In this document: piece by piece, positions 51,957 through 60,761 of the stretch
Position numbering within the stretch: position 1 is the first letter of the stretch
How the letters are laid out: every line of letters begins with the position of its first letter
Assembly: GCF_030296615.1 (NCBI RefSeq)
Contig: NZ_AP027732.1
Location: forward strand, 1,798,001 to 1,862,000
DNA length: 64,000 nt
From: Frondihabitans sucicola
Lineage (GTDB): Bacteria > Actinomycetota > Actinomycetes > Actinomycetales > Microbacteriaceae
Direction: 5' to 3'
Translations under genes and position numbers: made by a program
The notes under the pieces: generated by a model
Databases searched by the model: none
Seen by the model: only the letters and a program-made list of their open reading frames with translations
Told to the model about the DNA's origin: nothing

Positions 51957-53273
51957 ATGGTCCAGACACGACGAGCACGTCGAATCACGACGCTCATCAC
52001 CGCGACCACCGTCACCGCCCTCGTGGCGGTCGGCACGGCGGGCTGTTCGACCGCTCAGAAGGCCGAGCCGCTCGGCGCGAAGAATCCGACGGGCACTATC
52101 CAGCTTTGGGAGAGAGCCGGGATCGACCCGTGGACCAAGAAGGTCGTCGCGGCGTTCAACGCGTCGCACAAGAACCTGAAGGTCGTGCTCACCAGCATCA
52201 ACGATGCGCAGATCAACACCAAGCTGTCAACGGTGTTCCGCACGAACAACGTGCCGGACGTGGTCCTGGCCGATGACGTCGATGGGCTGCCGTACATCCA
52301 GAGCGGCAATATGGCGAACCTCACCTCGCAGCTCGACGCCTCGGGGATGAAGAGCGACCTGAGCGCCCCGCAACTGAAGCTGGCGACGCTGAACGGAAAG
52401 GTCTACGGCACGCCCGCCGTCCTGGATGCCTCGGTGCTCTTCTACAACAAGGCCCTGTTCGCCAAGGCCGGCCTCACGGCACCGCCGTCGACTCTCGACG
52501 AGCTCGTCACCGACGCGCAGAAGATCCGAGAGCTGGGGAGTTCGACCTACGGCTTCAACTTCGCCGGCAACTGTGCCGGCTGTCTCACCTTCACCGTCCT
52601 GCCGAGCCTGTACGCCGACAAGAGCGATGTCTTCACGGGTAGCGACCTCACCAAGCAGACCGCGACTATCGAGGGCAATACGGTTCTGCAGAAGACTCTC
52701 CAGGCGTACCAGACCATCTGGAAGGACGGCCTCGCGCCAAAGTCCGTACAGTCGGACAACGGCTCGCTGTGGAACAAGAATTTCCTCGGCGGGAACATCG
52801 GCATGGCGACCGGCGGTCTCGGCACCTACTCCGCGGCGTCGGCGGCAATGAAGAAGAACATCGGCATTGCACCGATCCCGGGCGCGACCGGCGGAATCAG
52901 CACATACATCGGTGGCGCCAACTTCGGGATCCCCGCCAAGGCGAAGAACCAGGCCGGAGCGTGGGAGTACATCAAGTTCGCCTCCGGCAAGAAAATGCAG
53001 GCCCTCCTGCCGTCTGCCGGATTCGCACCGATCCGTAATGATCTGGTGAACGACAAGTCTTTCACCTCGGCGAATCCCGAGGTGGTGCCCGGGCTCACCG
53101 CCGCCGCGACCGGCTCGGCCCCCTTCACGCTTTACCACAACCAGCTCTTCTCGCTCGAGGCGGGCCCGTGGCAGACGATGTTCACGAAGGCGGTCTTCGG
53201 CGGCGACGTCGCGGGTGCGATGAAGCAGGGCCAGACCGGCTTCACCAGCGTGCTCAGCGGAAGCGGCAACTGA
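51957..53273 (+). CDS. Sugar ABC transporter substrate-binding lipoprotein
   Basis: 438 residues. Signal peptide with lipobox VGTAGC (Cys near residue 31), then a family-1 solute-binding fold: GTIQLWERAGIDPWTKKVVA, VPDVVLADDVDGLPYIQSG, GKVYGTPAVLDASVLFYNKAL, LGGNIGMATGGLGTYS and AGAWEYIKFASGKKMQALLP. AAGGAGG precedes the ATG. Captures the arabinoside for the two permeases downstream; no ATPase gene is in the operon, so a shared MsiK-type ATPase is likely. Confidence 0.92.
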   Translation: MVQTRRARRITTLITATTVTALVAVGTAGCSTAQKAEPLGAKNPTGTIQLWERAGIDPWTKKVVAAFNASHKNLKVVLTSINDAQINTKLSTVFRTNNVPDVVLADDVDGLPYIQSGNMANLTSQLDASGMKSDLSAPQLKLATLNGKVYGTPAVLDASVLFYNKALFAKAGLTAPPSTLDELVTDAQKIRELGSSTYGFNFAGNCAGCLTFTVLPSLYADKSDVFTGSDLTKQTATIEGNTVLQKTLQAYQTIWKDGLAPKSVQSDNGSLWNKNFLGGNIGMATGGLGTYSAASAAMKKNIGIAPIPGATGGISTYIGGANFGIPAKAKNQAGAWEYIKFASGKKMQALLPSAGFAPIRNDLVNDKSFTSANPEVVPGLTAAATGSAPFTLYHNQLFSLEAGPWQTMFTKAVFGGDVAGAMKQGQTGFTSVLSGSGN

Positions 53274-53275
53274 CC

Positions 53276-54220
53276 ATGAGCACTCTGACAAGACATGAAT
53301 CGACGGCGAGTCGGAGTGCCACCGCGACGGCCAGGGTGCGGCGCTCGTCGCCCCTGGCCCAGCGCCGGTCGCGAACCGGGTTCCTGCTGACGGTGCCGGC
53401 ACTCGTGCCCGTTCTGGGCATCGTCATCTTCCCGATTCTGTTCGCGATCTACATCTCGTTGAACAGGTGGCCGCTTTTCGGAGACATCTCGTTCATCGGA
53501 ATCCAGAACTATCTCCGTCTGGGCAGCGACCCCGTCTTCTTCCAGGCCGTCGGCTTCACGCTCCTGTACACGGCGATCGTCACTCTCCCCGTGCTCGTCA
53601 TCGGCTACGCGCTGGCGGCGTTCGTTCGAAGCAACCGTCGCGGTGCGATCCTCTTCCGCACCCTGTTCTTCCTGCCCACGGTCGTCGGACTCTCGACGCT
53701 GAGTTTCCTGTACCTCGTCGAGCTGCAGCCGGGTTCCGGCACCGTCAACGTGGTCCTCAAGACGGTCGGGTTGACCGACGGCAACACGCCCTGGTTCCTC
53801 CACTGGCAGTCCGGGCTCCTCATCGTCAGCGCCCTCGTCGTCTGGTTCGCCGGCGGGACGACGATGATGCTTCTGCTCGGCGGCATGCAGGCGATCCCGA
53901 CCGAGCTGTACGAGGCCGCGGAGATCGACGGTGCCTCCCGGTGGCAGCGCGAGATGCGGGTGACCGTCCCGCTCGTCAAACGCACCATCGCGATGAGTCT
54001 CGTCCTGTCGATCATCGGGTCGTTCCTCGCCTTCCAGCAGTTCCTGATCCTCACCAACGGAGGCCCGGGATCCTCGACGACCACGGTCGTCATGCGCGTC
54101 TACCAGGAGGCCTTCGTCAACCAGCAGCTCGGCTCCGCCACCGCGATGGGCGTCGTCGTGATGTTCGCCATCGCCGCACTCACCAGCATCCAGCTTTTCG
54201 TCCTACGAGAGAAGGACTGA
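53276..54220 (+). CDS. Sugar ABC transporter permease (MalF-like)
   Basis: 314 residues with six membrane helices after a basic N-terminus (RTGFLLTVPALVPVLGIVIF is the first). The EAA loop reads TELYEAAEIDGASRWQREMRVTVPLVKR near 220. Starts 2 bp after the binding-protein stop codon. Confidence 0.93.
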   Translation: MSTLTRHESTASRSATATARVRRSSPLAQRRSRTGFLLTVPALVPVLGIVIFPILFAIYISLNRWPLFGDISFIGIQNYLRLGSDPVFFQAVGFTLLYTAIVTLPVLVIGYALAAFVRSNRRGAILFRTLFFLPTVVGLSTLSFLYLVELQPGSGTVNVVLKTVGLTDGNTPWFLHWQSGLLIVSALVVWFAGGTTMMLLLGGMQAIPTELYEAAEIDGASRWQREMRVTVPLVKRTIAMSLVLSIIGSFLAFQQFLILTNGGPGSSTTTVVMRVYQEAFVNQQLGSATAMGVVVMFAIAALTSIQLFVLREKD

Positions 54221-54222
54221 CC

Positions 54223-55130
54223 ATGACCACCACGACGAATGAGCTTCTCTCGACGCAGGAGCTCGGCCTGGCTTCACCGCAGAGGACCCCTCGGCGCAAC
54301 CGACGCGAATCGCCCGCCCCCTCTTCATCCTGATCGGCATCGTCATCAGCGCCATCTTCGTGATGCCGCTCGCCCTCGCCGTGTTCCGCTCCGTTCAGAG
54401 CGCCTCTGAGGTCGTGGCGCCACCGTCGGTGAAGAGCTTCCAGAGGCTCTCCCTCGGTAACTACATCGACCTGTTCACCCACCTGCCGTTCTTCACGTTC
54501 CTGCTGAACAGTCTCTTGGTCTCGATCGGCGGAGCCCTCGGTACTGTCGTCCTGGCGTCTCTTGCGGGGTACGGACTCGCGAGGTTCACCTTCCGGGGAC
54601 AGGGCGTCGTCTTCGGGCTCCTGCTCGTCGCACTGATGGTGCCCTTCCAGGCCCTGCTCACGCCGATCTACCTCGAGTTCAACGCGATCGGTCTGACGGA
54701 CAGCAGGCTCGGTCTCGTGCTCTTCTACGTAACGTTCAATCTTCCGTTCGGCGTCTTCGTGATGCGGAACACGTTCGCCGCCATCCCGAAGGAGCTCGAG
54801 GAGGCCGCCTACATGGACGGCGATACGATCCTCGGCACGCTCTGGCACGTCATGCGACCCATGGCGCTTCCGGGCATGGCAACCACCGTCCTCTTCACCT
54901 TCCTCAGCTGCTGGACCGAGTTCCTGGGGGCGTTCTCCTTCCTCACCACCGACGACAAACAGACCTTGCCCGTCGCCCTTCTCAACATCGTGCAGGGGAC
55001 CTACGGGCAAGTGAACTTCGGTTACCTCATCGCCGGCAGCGTCATCTCGCTGATCCCGTGCGTCGCGCTGTACCTCGCGCTCCAGCGCTACTACGTCCAG
55101 GGTCTCGCGGCCGGGGCCGTCAAGAACTGA
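54223..55130 (+). CDS. Sugar ABC transporter permease (MalG-like), one-base break near start
   Basis: About 302 residues once restored. From ATG 54223, MTTTTNELLSTQELGLASPQRTP, then one frame over SAQPTRIARPLFILIGIVIS and on through FVMPLALAVFRS. The missing C is in the run at 54287-54290. EAA loop: KELEEAAYMDGDTILGTLWHVMRPMALPG near 195. Begins 2 bp after the first permease. Confidence 0.9.
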
Positions 55131-55163
55131 CCGTCCATCCCACACCCAGAAAGGCACGAATCC

Positions 55164-56182
55164 ATGCACAGAACCGCTCCGGCCCCCATTTCGACGGAAA
55201 CGGCGCGATCGCCGTCAGAGACCACGACTACCGCGATCCCGGCGATGGTGAACTCCTCGTATCCCCGCGCGCCAACGCGCTGTGCGGCACTGACCGCGCT
55301 TTCTATTTCGACGGCGCAGGACACGTCCCCGGGCACGAGACCGCCGGCGTCGTCATCGGTGTCGGCCCCGGTACGACGACACCGGTCGGTACCAGAGGCG
55401 TCGTGTTCCTGATGGACTACTGCGGTGTCTGCCGTAGCTGCCGCCTCGGCGCGACCAACCAGTGTCTCGACAAGAGGGCCGACATGGGCATCGCCGACGA
55501 CGGCGGCTACGGCCCCTTCGAGATCGTGCACGAGACGAACTTCTTCCCGGTCACCGACGACATCGAGCTGCCGACCGCAACCATGCTCCTCGACGTCATG
55601 GGTACCTCCAGTCATGCTCTCGGTCGCGCCGCACTCGTGCGTCCTGACATCGAGTCGATCTACATCGCGGGAGCCGGCCCCATTGGCATAGGCATCCTCC
55701 TTATGGCGAAACTCCGCTACGGCGCCGGTCTGCCCGTGCACATCAGCGACGTTTCGAAGTGGCGACTCGAGTTCGCCGAGAGCTTCGGCGGAATCCCCGT
55801 CGACGCGACCGCTCCGAACGCCCTCGCGACCGTCGGCCGCCCCGACGTCGCCTTCGATGCCTCGGGAAAAGAGATCGCTCGTCGGGCCGCGCTCGACATC
55901 ATCGGCAAGCGCGGGGCGCTCGTCTGCGTCGGACACGGCGAAACCGTGACGGTCGACGTCTCGAACGATCTCCTCGAACCCGAACACGCCGTCCTGGGCA
56001 GCGAGTACTTCCGATTCGACGAGCTGGGCGCCAACCTCGAGCTCTTGCGCGAGAATGAGGACTCCATCTCACGGGTCATCACCCACACGTTCCCCGTCGA
56101 CGAGCTGGACAATGCCTTCGAAACGTTTCTCGGCGGCGAGACCGGCAAAGTCGTCGTGGTTCAGGAAGGAACCCAATGGTGA
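55164..56182 (+). CDS. Zinc-dependent medium-chain alcohol/sugar dehydrogenase (one-base break near start)
   Basis: About 340 residues once restored: MHRTAPAP, then one frame over HFDGNGAIAVRDHDYRDPGD. The missing C is in the run at 55183-55187. Catalytic zinc site NALCGTDRAFYF and VPGHETAGVV; structural zinc cysteines in DYCGVCRSCRLGATNQCLDK; Rossmann motif YIAGAGPIGIGILLMAKL. Probably oxidises L-arabinose or a related sugar released by the GH127 enzyme. Overlaps the next gene by 7 bp. Confidence 0.88.
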
Positions 56183-57156
56183 CCCGCGTCGCCGTCGTCG
56201 GCCCCGCCGGATGGGGTACCCAACACATCCGGGTCTTTACGGAAAGGCCCGACACCGAGGTCGTCGCAGTCGTGGGACGCGACGCAGGACGCACCGCGGC
56301 CGTCGCCGCCCGCGTCGGCGCGAATCCCTATACAGACATCGGCGCGATGGTCGACGGGGAAAGGCCCGATCTGGTGACCGTCGCGCTTCCGAATGAGGCG
56401 CACTTCGAACCGACCCGTCGACTCTTGCGCACCGGCATCCCCCTTCTGGTCGAAAAACCGCTTGTGTTCTCGCTCGAAGAGGCCGACGTCCTGCTCGACG
56501 AAGCCCGGGCGTCGGGAAGCTTCTTCGCCATCAACTTCAACCATCGCTATGCCGAACCTGTGAAGAGGGCCAAGTCGGCCGTCGATGCCGGATCGTTAGG
56601 CGACCTCGTTTTTACGACCTGGCGATTCGGGGGCGAGGCGAATCACGGAGAATCGCCCCATAAGAATCTCATCGAGACCCAGTGTCACGCCTTCGATATG
56701 CTCGAGCACCTGCTCGGGCCGATCGTGAGCGTCATGGCTCAGATGACCGACAAGACCTACGGTGCCTACAGCACGGTCGCCCTCGCTCTCGAGTTCGCGA
56801 GCGGAGCCGTCGGGACGCTTCTGGGGAGCTACGACTCGTCGTACGCCTACCCGGAGACGCATCGACTCGAGGTGAACGGAACCGCAGGGCGTCTCACCGT
56901 CGTGGATACTGTGAAATCGTTCACTCTGTCGCGTGCCGGGGACGAGTCGACGGAGCGCTGGGAGGCCGGCTACTTCAACGACGAGGCGCGCAGCTTCGAG
57001 AGGACGTTCGACCGCTACGTCGACGACATGCTCGCCGCGCTCCGTCGAGGGATCGAACCGCCCGTCCACGCCTCCGCCGGCCGTCGCGCACTCTTCCTCG
57101 CCATGAAGACCATCGAATCGTTCGACTCCGGAACGCGGAAGGACACCCGGTCATGA
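56176..57156 (+). CDS. Gfo/Idh/MocA-family oxidoreductase
   Basis: 326 residues. Rossmann start TRVAVVGPAGWGTQHIRVF, EKP motif IPLLVEKPLVFSLEEA near 93, substrate domain FFAINFNHRYAEPVKRAKS and NLIETQCHAFDMLEHLLGP. NAD(P)-dependent sugar dehydrogenase, substrate unknown, likely in the arabinoside pathway. Overlaps both the upstream dehydrogenase and the downstream AKR stub (ATGA). Confidence 0.9.
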   Translation: MVTRVAVVGPAGWGTQHIRVFTERPDTEVVAVVGRDAGRTAAVAARVGANPYTDIGAMVDGERPDLVTVALPNEAHFEPTRRLLRTGIPLLVEKPLVFSLEEADVLLDEARASGSFFAINFNHRYAEPVKRAKSAVDAGSLGDLVFTTWRFGGEANHGESPHKNLIETQCHAFDMLEHLLGPIVSVMAQMTDKTYGAYSTVALALEFASGAVGTLLGSYDSSYAYPETHRLEVNGTAGRLTVVDTVKSFTLSRAGDESTERWEAGYFNDEARSFERTFDRYVDDMLAALRRGIEPPVHASAGRRALFLAMKTIESFDSGTRKDTRS

Positions 57157-57346
57157 CCAGCACCGTCTCGCGGCGTCTCTTACGCGCCGGTCGTGAAGTC
57201 AGCCCGCCGGGATTCGGCACGTGGGCTGCGGGCGGCCCTCACACTCGGGACGGACAGCCATCGGCTGAGAACCCGTCGATGACGACGAGTCCGAGGAAGA
57301 CATCCGTGCCGCTCTCGACACGGGAGTCGCGTTCAAGGACGCGTTG
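57153..57346 (+). pseudogene. Aldo/keto reductase N-terminal stub
   Basis: The start reads SRRLLRAGREVSPPGFGTWA and GGPHTRDGQP, the first strand region of an aldo/keto reductase. One frame over it continues NPVDDDESEEDIRAALDTGV then AFKDA, where the catalytic Asp-Thr-Ala segment (DTA) should be; similarity then ends. The barrel and the Tyr/Lys/His active site are missing. A remnant of what was probably the operon's last gene. Confidence 0.75.
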
Positions 57347-57370
57347 AGAAGTCCAGCAAGCCACCACCAA

Positions 57371-57502
57371 ATGGAAGCCAACGTCGCCGTGCTATTCGCC
57401 GGTGCGCCGCCGACTCTCAATCGTGAGCCGGGCAGTTCCTACGACTCCTGGGTCATCGCCGTCTCAGGCGCCGACACCGAAGGCATCAGCCAGGTGTCCT
57501 GA
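57371..57502 (+). CDS. Possible 43-residue ORF
   Basis: ATG 57371 opens MEANVAVLFAGAPPTLNREP, GSSYDSWVIAVSGADTEGIS then QVS, with strong third-position G/C. It lacks a Shine-Dalgarno and the same frame continues upstream into the aldo/keto reductase stub. More likely the tail of a deleted gene fused to the stub than a new peptide. Confidence 0.3.
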   Translation: MEANVAVLFAGAPPTLNREPGSSYDSWVIAVSGADTEGISQVS

Positions 57503-57519
57503 GCCGTCAGGACGGTGGC

Positions 57520-58116
57520 TCAGGCAGCGGGCGCGTCGGTCGTCGTCGGGCGGCTTCTGATGGCGGCGGTGATCGCGGCCAGGCCGAAGTCCCACGCCGA
57601 TTGCACGTCGCCGCCCAGCTTGAAGCTGCCGCTGAGCTCCATGCTCACGAAGCCCGCGACCCAGGCGGTCAGCGTTCGGGCGGCCTCCAGACCGTGCTCG
57701 GGGCCGGCCAACGCGCTGGTGACTCGGAGGACGGCTTCCGTCGCCCGGATGGCGAATTCGAGCCGGATGGACGGAACGCCGGGAGCCGGCGTCATGACGA
57801 GCTGGAAGGCCGCGGGACGCTCGTGACCGAAGTCGCGGAAGCCGTTCGCCAGCTCGGCCACGGTCGTCGCGCCGTCGAGCCGGGAGGCGAACTCGGTCAT
57901 CGTGGCCTCTGCCACCAGTTGGATCAGTTTCTCCCGGCTCTCGACCCGCTTGTACAGCGAGGGTGCCCGCACACCGACTCGCGCCGCGACCGCGTTCATC
58001 GTCATGCCCGACAGCCCCTCCGTCTCCAGGAGGTCACGGGCGGCGAGCACGATCGCGTCGAGGGAGGTCCTATCAGGTGTGGGCACGATTCGAGTATAGC
58101 TATTGACGATAGCCAT
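57520..58116 (-). CDS. TetR-family transcriptional regulator (WHG-type C-terminal domain)
   Basis: 198 residues. HTH: AIVLAARDLLETEGLSGMTMNAVAARVGVRAPSLYKRVESREKLI. The C-terminal TetR_C_13/WHG-type domain has FRDFGHERPAAFQLVMTPAPG and TAWVAGFVSMELSGSFKLGG. Divergent from an MBL-fold hydrolase with only 23 bp between the start codons; its own start codon lies inside the shared operator palindrome. Confidence 0.9.
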   Translation of the reverse strand: MAIVNSYTRIVPTPDRTSLDAIVLAARDLLETEGLSGMTMNAVAARVGVRAPSLYKRVESREKLIQLVAEATMTEFASRLDGATTVAELANGFRDFGHERPAAFQLVMTPAPGVPSIRLEFAIRATEAVLRVTSALAGPEHGLEAARTLTAWVAGFVSMELSGSFKLGGDVQSAWDFGLAAITAAIRSRPTTTDAPAA

Positions 58117-58143
58117 GATGGCTAATTATCATAGCCATCATGG
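58113..58143. promoter_or_regulatory. Shared operator with overlapping, back-to-back leaderless promoters
   Basis: Arms CCATGATGGCTA (58113-58124) and TAGCCATCATGG (58132-58143) are perfect inverted repeats around 7 bp. Both start codons lie in the arms. The -10 boxes overlap in the centre: TATCAT (58127-58132) for the plus gene, 7 nt before its ATG, and GATAAT (58130-58125, minus) 8 nt before the TetR ATG. TTGACG at 58103-58108 is the plus -35. Confidence 0.72.
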
Positions 58144-58858
58144 AACTCTCACCCTCACTCCACCGCATCGGCAACGACGTCATCGCTGCCTACCTCGTCG
58201 TCACGCCCGACGGCGTGACCGTCGTCGACGCCGGGCTCGCCGGTCACTGGCACGACCTGGTCGCCGAGTTGAAGGCCCTCGGGCTGAGCCTCGCCGACGT
58301 CAAGGGCCTCGTCCTGACCCACGGCGACGGCGACCACATCGGGTTCGCCGAGCGCCTGCACCGCGAGACGGGCGCTCCGATCTACGTGCACGCGGCCGAC
58401 GCGGCGCGAGCCAAGGGGGCCCGAAGCCGAAGAACGCGAAGCAGACGATGAAGCTCGGCCCGATGCTCGGGTTCCTCGCGTACACGGTCCGCAAGGGCGG
58501 TCTTCGCACGCACTGGCTGACCGAGGTCACCGAGCTGCACGGCGGCGAAACCCTCGACCTTCCGGGTTCGCCTCGCATCATCGCGCTCCCCGGGCACTCC
58601 GAGGGCAGCATCGCCGTGTTCGTCCCGTCCGTCGACGCGGTCTTCGTCGGCGACGGGCTGACCACGCGCCACGTCCTGACCGGCGTCACCGGGCCCGCGC
58701 CCGCGCCGTTCACCGACGAGCCGGCCGAGGCGATCGCGTCGCTGAGCGCGCTCGTCGAGACCGGCGCGACCTGGGTCCTGCCCGGTCACGGCGCGCCGTT
58801 CCACGGTGGTGTGGCGGCGGCCGTCTCCGCCGTCGAGACCGCGGCTCGTCGCCCCTAG
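58140..58858 (+). CDS. MBL-fold metallohydrolase (one-base break)
   Basis: About 239 residues once restored. LTHGDGDHIGFAERL near residue 60 is the HxHxDH site with Gly in place of the second His (THGDGDH); PGHSEGSIAVFVPSVDAVFVGDGLT and WVLPGHGAPFHGG supply the other metal ligands. After YVHAADAARAKG the frame is lost and resumes GPKPKNAKQTMKLGPMLGFL; one G is missing from the run at 58415-58419. Probably a hydrolase or lactonase induced through the divergent TetR. Translation is leaderless. Confidence 0.87.
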
Positions 58859-58893
58859 GGTCGTCGTCTACCGCCCGCTCCACGCGGCGCAGG

Positions 58894-60291
58894 TCAGAAG
58901 GCCTTGCCGGGGTTAAGCGTGCCGGCGGGGTCGAGGGCGTCTTTCACCGAGCGGTGCAGCGCGAGCACTCGCGGACCGAGCTCGGTGCGGACTCCCGGCA
59001 GCTTCAGCAGCCCGACGCCGTGCTCGCCGGTGACGGTGCCGCCGAGCTCCAGGCACGACGCGACGATGGCGTCGAAGGCGATCTTCGCTCGGGCCTTGGC
59101 AGCGTCGTCGCCATCGGGCGCGACGATGAGCGGATGCAGGTTGCCGTCGCCGGCGTGGGCGATGTTCGCGATGACGATGTCGTGTGCCGCAGCGATGCTC
59201 TGGATCCTGCCGAGCATCTCCGGGACGGCCCGGCGCGGCACGCAGATGTCTTCGGTGAGCAGCCGGCCGATCCGTTCGAGCGCGGGATGCGCGAGGCGGC
59301 GAGCCTGGAAGAGCCGGTCGATCTCGGCAGGATCGGTGGCCCTCTCGACGTCCGTGCCGCCGGCGGCCTCGAAGATGTCGGCCATGCGGTCGGCCAGCGC
59401 GTCGCCGGCGGCACCCGCCTCGTCGATCCGGGCGAGCAGCATGGTGTCGACGTTCGACGGGAGACCCAGGTGCAACCAGTCGTCGACCGCGGAGAGGCAG
59501 GTGTGGTCGATGAGTTCGAGGGCGGCGGGGACGATCCCCGCACGGGAGACGTCCGCGACGGCGGTGCCGGCGGCTTCGAGGGACGGGAAGTAGCCGATGA
59601 CGGCACGTTCGTCGCGACCGGCCAGCGGGCGCAGCTTGACCGTGACCGAGGTGATGATCCCGAGCGTCCCCTCGGAGCCGACGAGCAGCGAGGTGAGGTC
59701 GTAGCCGGCGACGCCCTTGGCGGTGCGGCGGCCGAGCTCGACGACGTCGCCGTCGGCGAGCACCACGGTCAGCCCCAGGACGTAGTCGCGCGTGACGCCG
59801 TACTTGACGCAGCAGATGCCTCCGGCGTTCGTCGCGACGTTGCCGCCGATGGTCGAGATCGCCGACGACGCAGGATCCGGGGGATACCAGAGCCCTTTCT
59901 CGGCCACGATGCGCCGAAGCTCGTCGTTGATCACCCCCGGCTGCGTTACCGCGTAGCGCTCGTCGGTGTTGATCTCGAGCACGCGGTTCAGCTCTTCGAG
60001 CGACACGACGATGCAGTTCTCGATGCCATTGGCCCCGCCCGAGAGGCCGGTGCCGGCGCCGCGGGCGACCACGCGGACGCCGGCCGCGGCGGCCCAGCGC
60101 ACACTCGCTGCGACGTCGTCGGTGCTGCGTGCGAGCACGACGGCCAGCGGCGGCGTGAAGTCGGCCCACTCGGCGCGGTCGTGGCTGTAGGCGCGGGTCT
60201 GCTCGCTGTCGTCGAGCACCTGATCGGGTTCGAGGAAGCCGAGCAGGGCGTCTCGCACGTCTTGCGTCGTCAAGCTGCTGCTGATGGTCAT
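58894..60291 (-). CDS. FAD-linked oxidase, GlcD/D-lactate dehydrogenase type
   Basis: 465 residues. FAD_binding_4 domain: PLAVVLARSTDDVAASVRWA, VVARGAGTGLSGGANG, PGVINDELRRIVAEKGLWYPPDPAS, STIGGNVATNAGGICCVKYG and GVAGYDLTSLLVGSEGTLGI. C-terminal FAD-oxidase domain: NIAHAGDGNLHPLI, GGTVTGEHGVGLLK and LDPAGTLNPGKAF. Oxidises glycolate, D-lactate or another 2-hydroxy acid. No GlcE/GlcF partners adjoin, so it is a stand-alone enzyme. Confidence 0.93.
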   Translation of the reverse strand: MTISSSLTTQDVRDALLGFLEPDQVLDDSEQTRAYSHDRAEWADFTPPLAVVLARSTDDVAASVRWAAAAGVRVVARGAGTGLSGGANGIENCIVVSLEELNRVLEINTDERYAVTQPGVINDELRRIVAEKGLWYPPDPASSAISTIGGNVATNAGGICCVKYGVTRDYVLGLTVVLADGDVVELGRRTAKGVAGYDLTSLLVGSEGTLGIITSVTVKLRPLAGRDERAVIGYFPSLEAAGTAVADVSRAGIVPAALELIDHTCLSAVDDWLHLGLPSNVDTMLLARIDEAGAAGDALADRMADIFEAAGGTDVERATDPAEIDRLFQARRLAHPALERIGRLLTEDICVPRRAVPEMLGRIQSIAAAHDIVIANIAHAGDGNLHPLIVAPDGDDAAKARAKIAFDAIVASCLELGGTVTGEHGVGLLKLPGVRTELGPRVLALHRSVKDALDPAGTLNPGKAF

Positions 60292-60368
60292 CGCGTCGCC
60301 TTTCCTGCGGATCTCGACCTCGAGGCCCGCAGGTCGAGGCTACGCGTCGGGTCTCGACCCGACCAAGC

Positions 60369-60420
60369 GAGCGCCCGGAGCGAGCGCCTGGAGCGAGCGC
60401 CTGGAGTGAGCGCCCAGAGC
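60369..60420 (+). repeat. 13-bp tandem repeat, four copies
   Basis: GAGCGCCTGGAGC and variants occur four times head to tail (starts 60369, 60382, 60395, 60408), with C/T changes at positions 8 and 13 and one A. It lies between divergent genes. Confidence 0.9.
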
Positions 60421-60462
60421 GAACTCACTGTCGGAGCCGGGGAGGCGTCCTAGGCTGCGACC

Positions 60463-60747
60463 ATGCCGCACATCGTCTACGCCGGTCAGAGGATCGCGAT
60501 CAGCACCCAACAACTCGTCGATATCAAAGACCGGCTCCGCGAGGCCGCCGCGGCGGCCCAGCCGCTCGAACTCGACGTGCTCGACACCGAGGGCAACGCG
60601 AGCTGGCTGTTCTGGACGCCGGGCGCACCGATGGTCATCAACGACGGCGATGTCCCGGCGCTGCCCGAGTTCCCCTTCCCCGACCTCTCGGCGCTCGGCT
60701 TCCCTGCCCCGCCCGAGGCTCCGCAGCAGCGCCGCGTCGGCTTCTAG
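60463..60747 (+). CDS. Small soluble protein of unknown function
   Basis: 94 residues: MPHIVYAGQRIAISTQQLVD, IKDRLREAAAAAQPLELDVL, GNASWLFWTPGAPMVINDGD and a proline-rich C-terminus (PALPEFPFPDLSALGFPAPP). Typical host codon usage. Not recognised. Confidence 0.68.
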   Translation: MPHIVYAGQRIAISTQQLVDIKDRLREAAAAAQPLELDVLDTEGNASWLFWTPGAPMVINDGDVPALPEFPFPDLSALGFPAPPEAPQQRRVGF

Positions 60748-60761
60748 CGTCGCGGAACGCC

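Noticed and set aside
54223..54400. Programmed ribosomal frameshifting in the permease and other broken genes
   Set aside because: The breaks are in unrelated genes at ordinary G/C runs without slippery heptamers or conserved downstream structures, and homologues are encoded in one frame.
60369..60420. CRISPR array
   Set aside because: The units are head to tail without spacers, only 13 bp long, and no cas genes are in the window.
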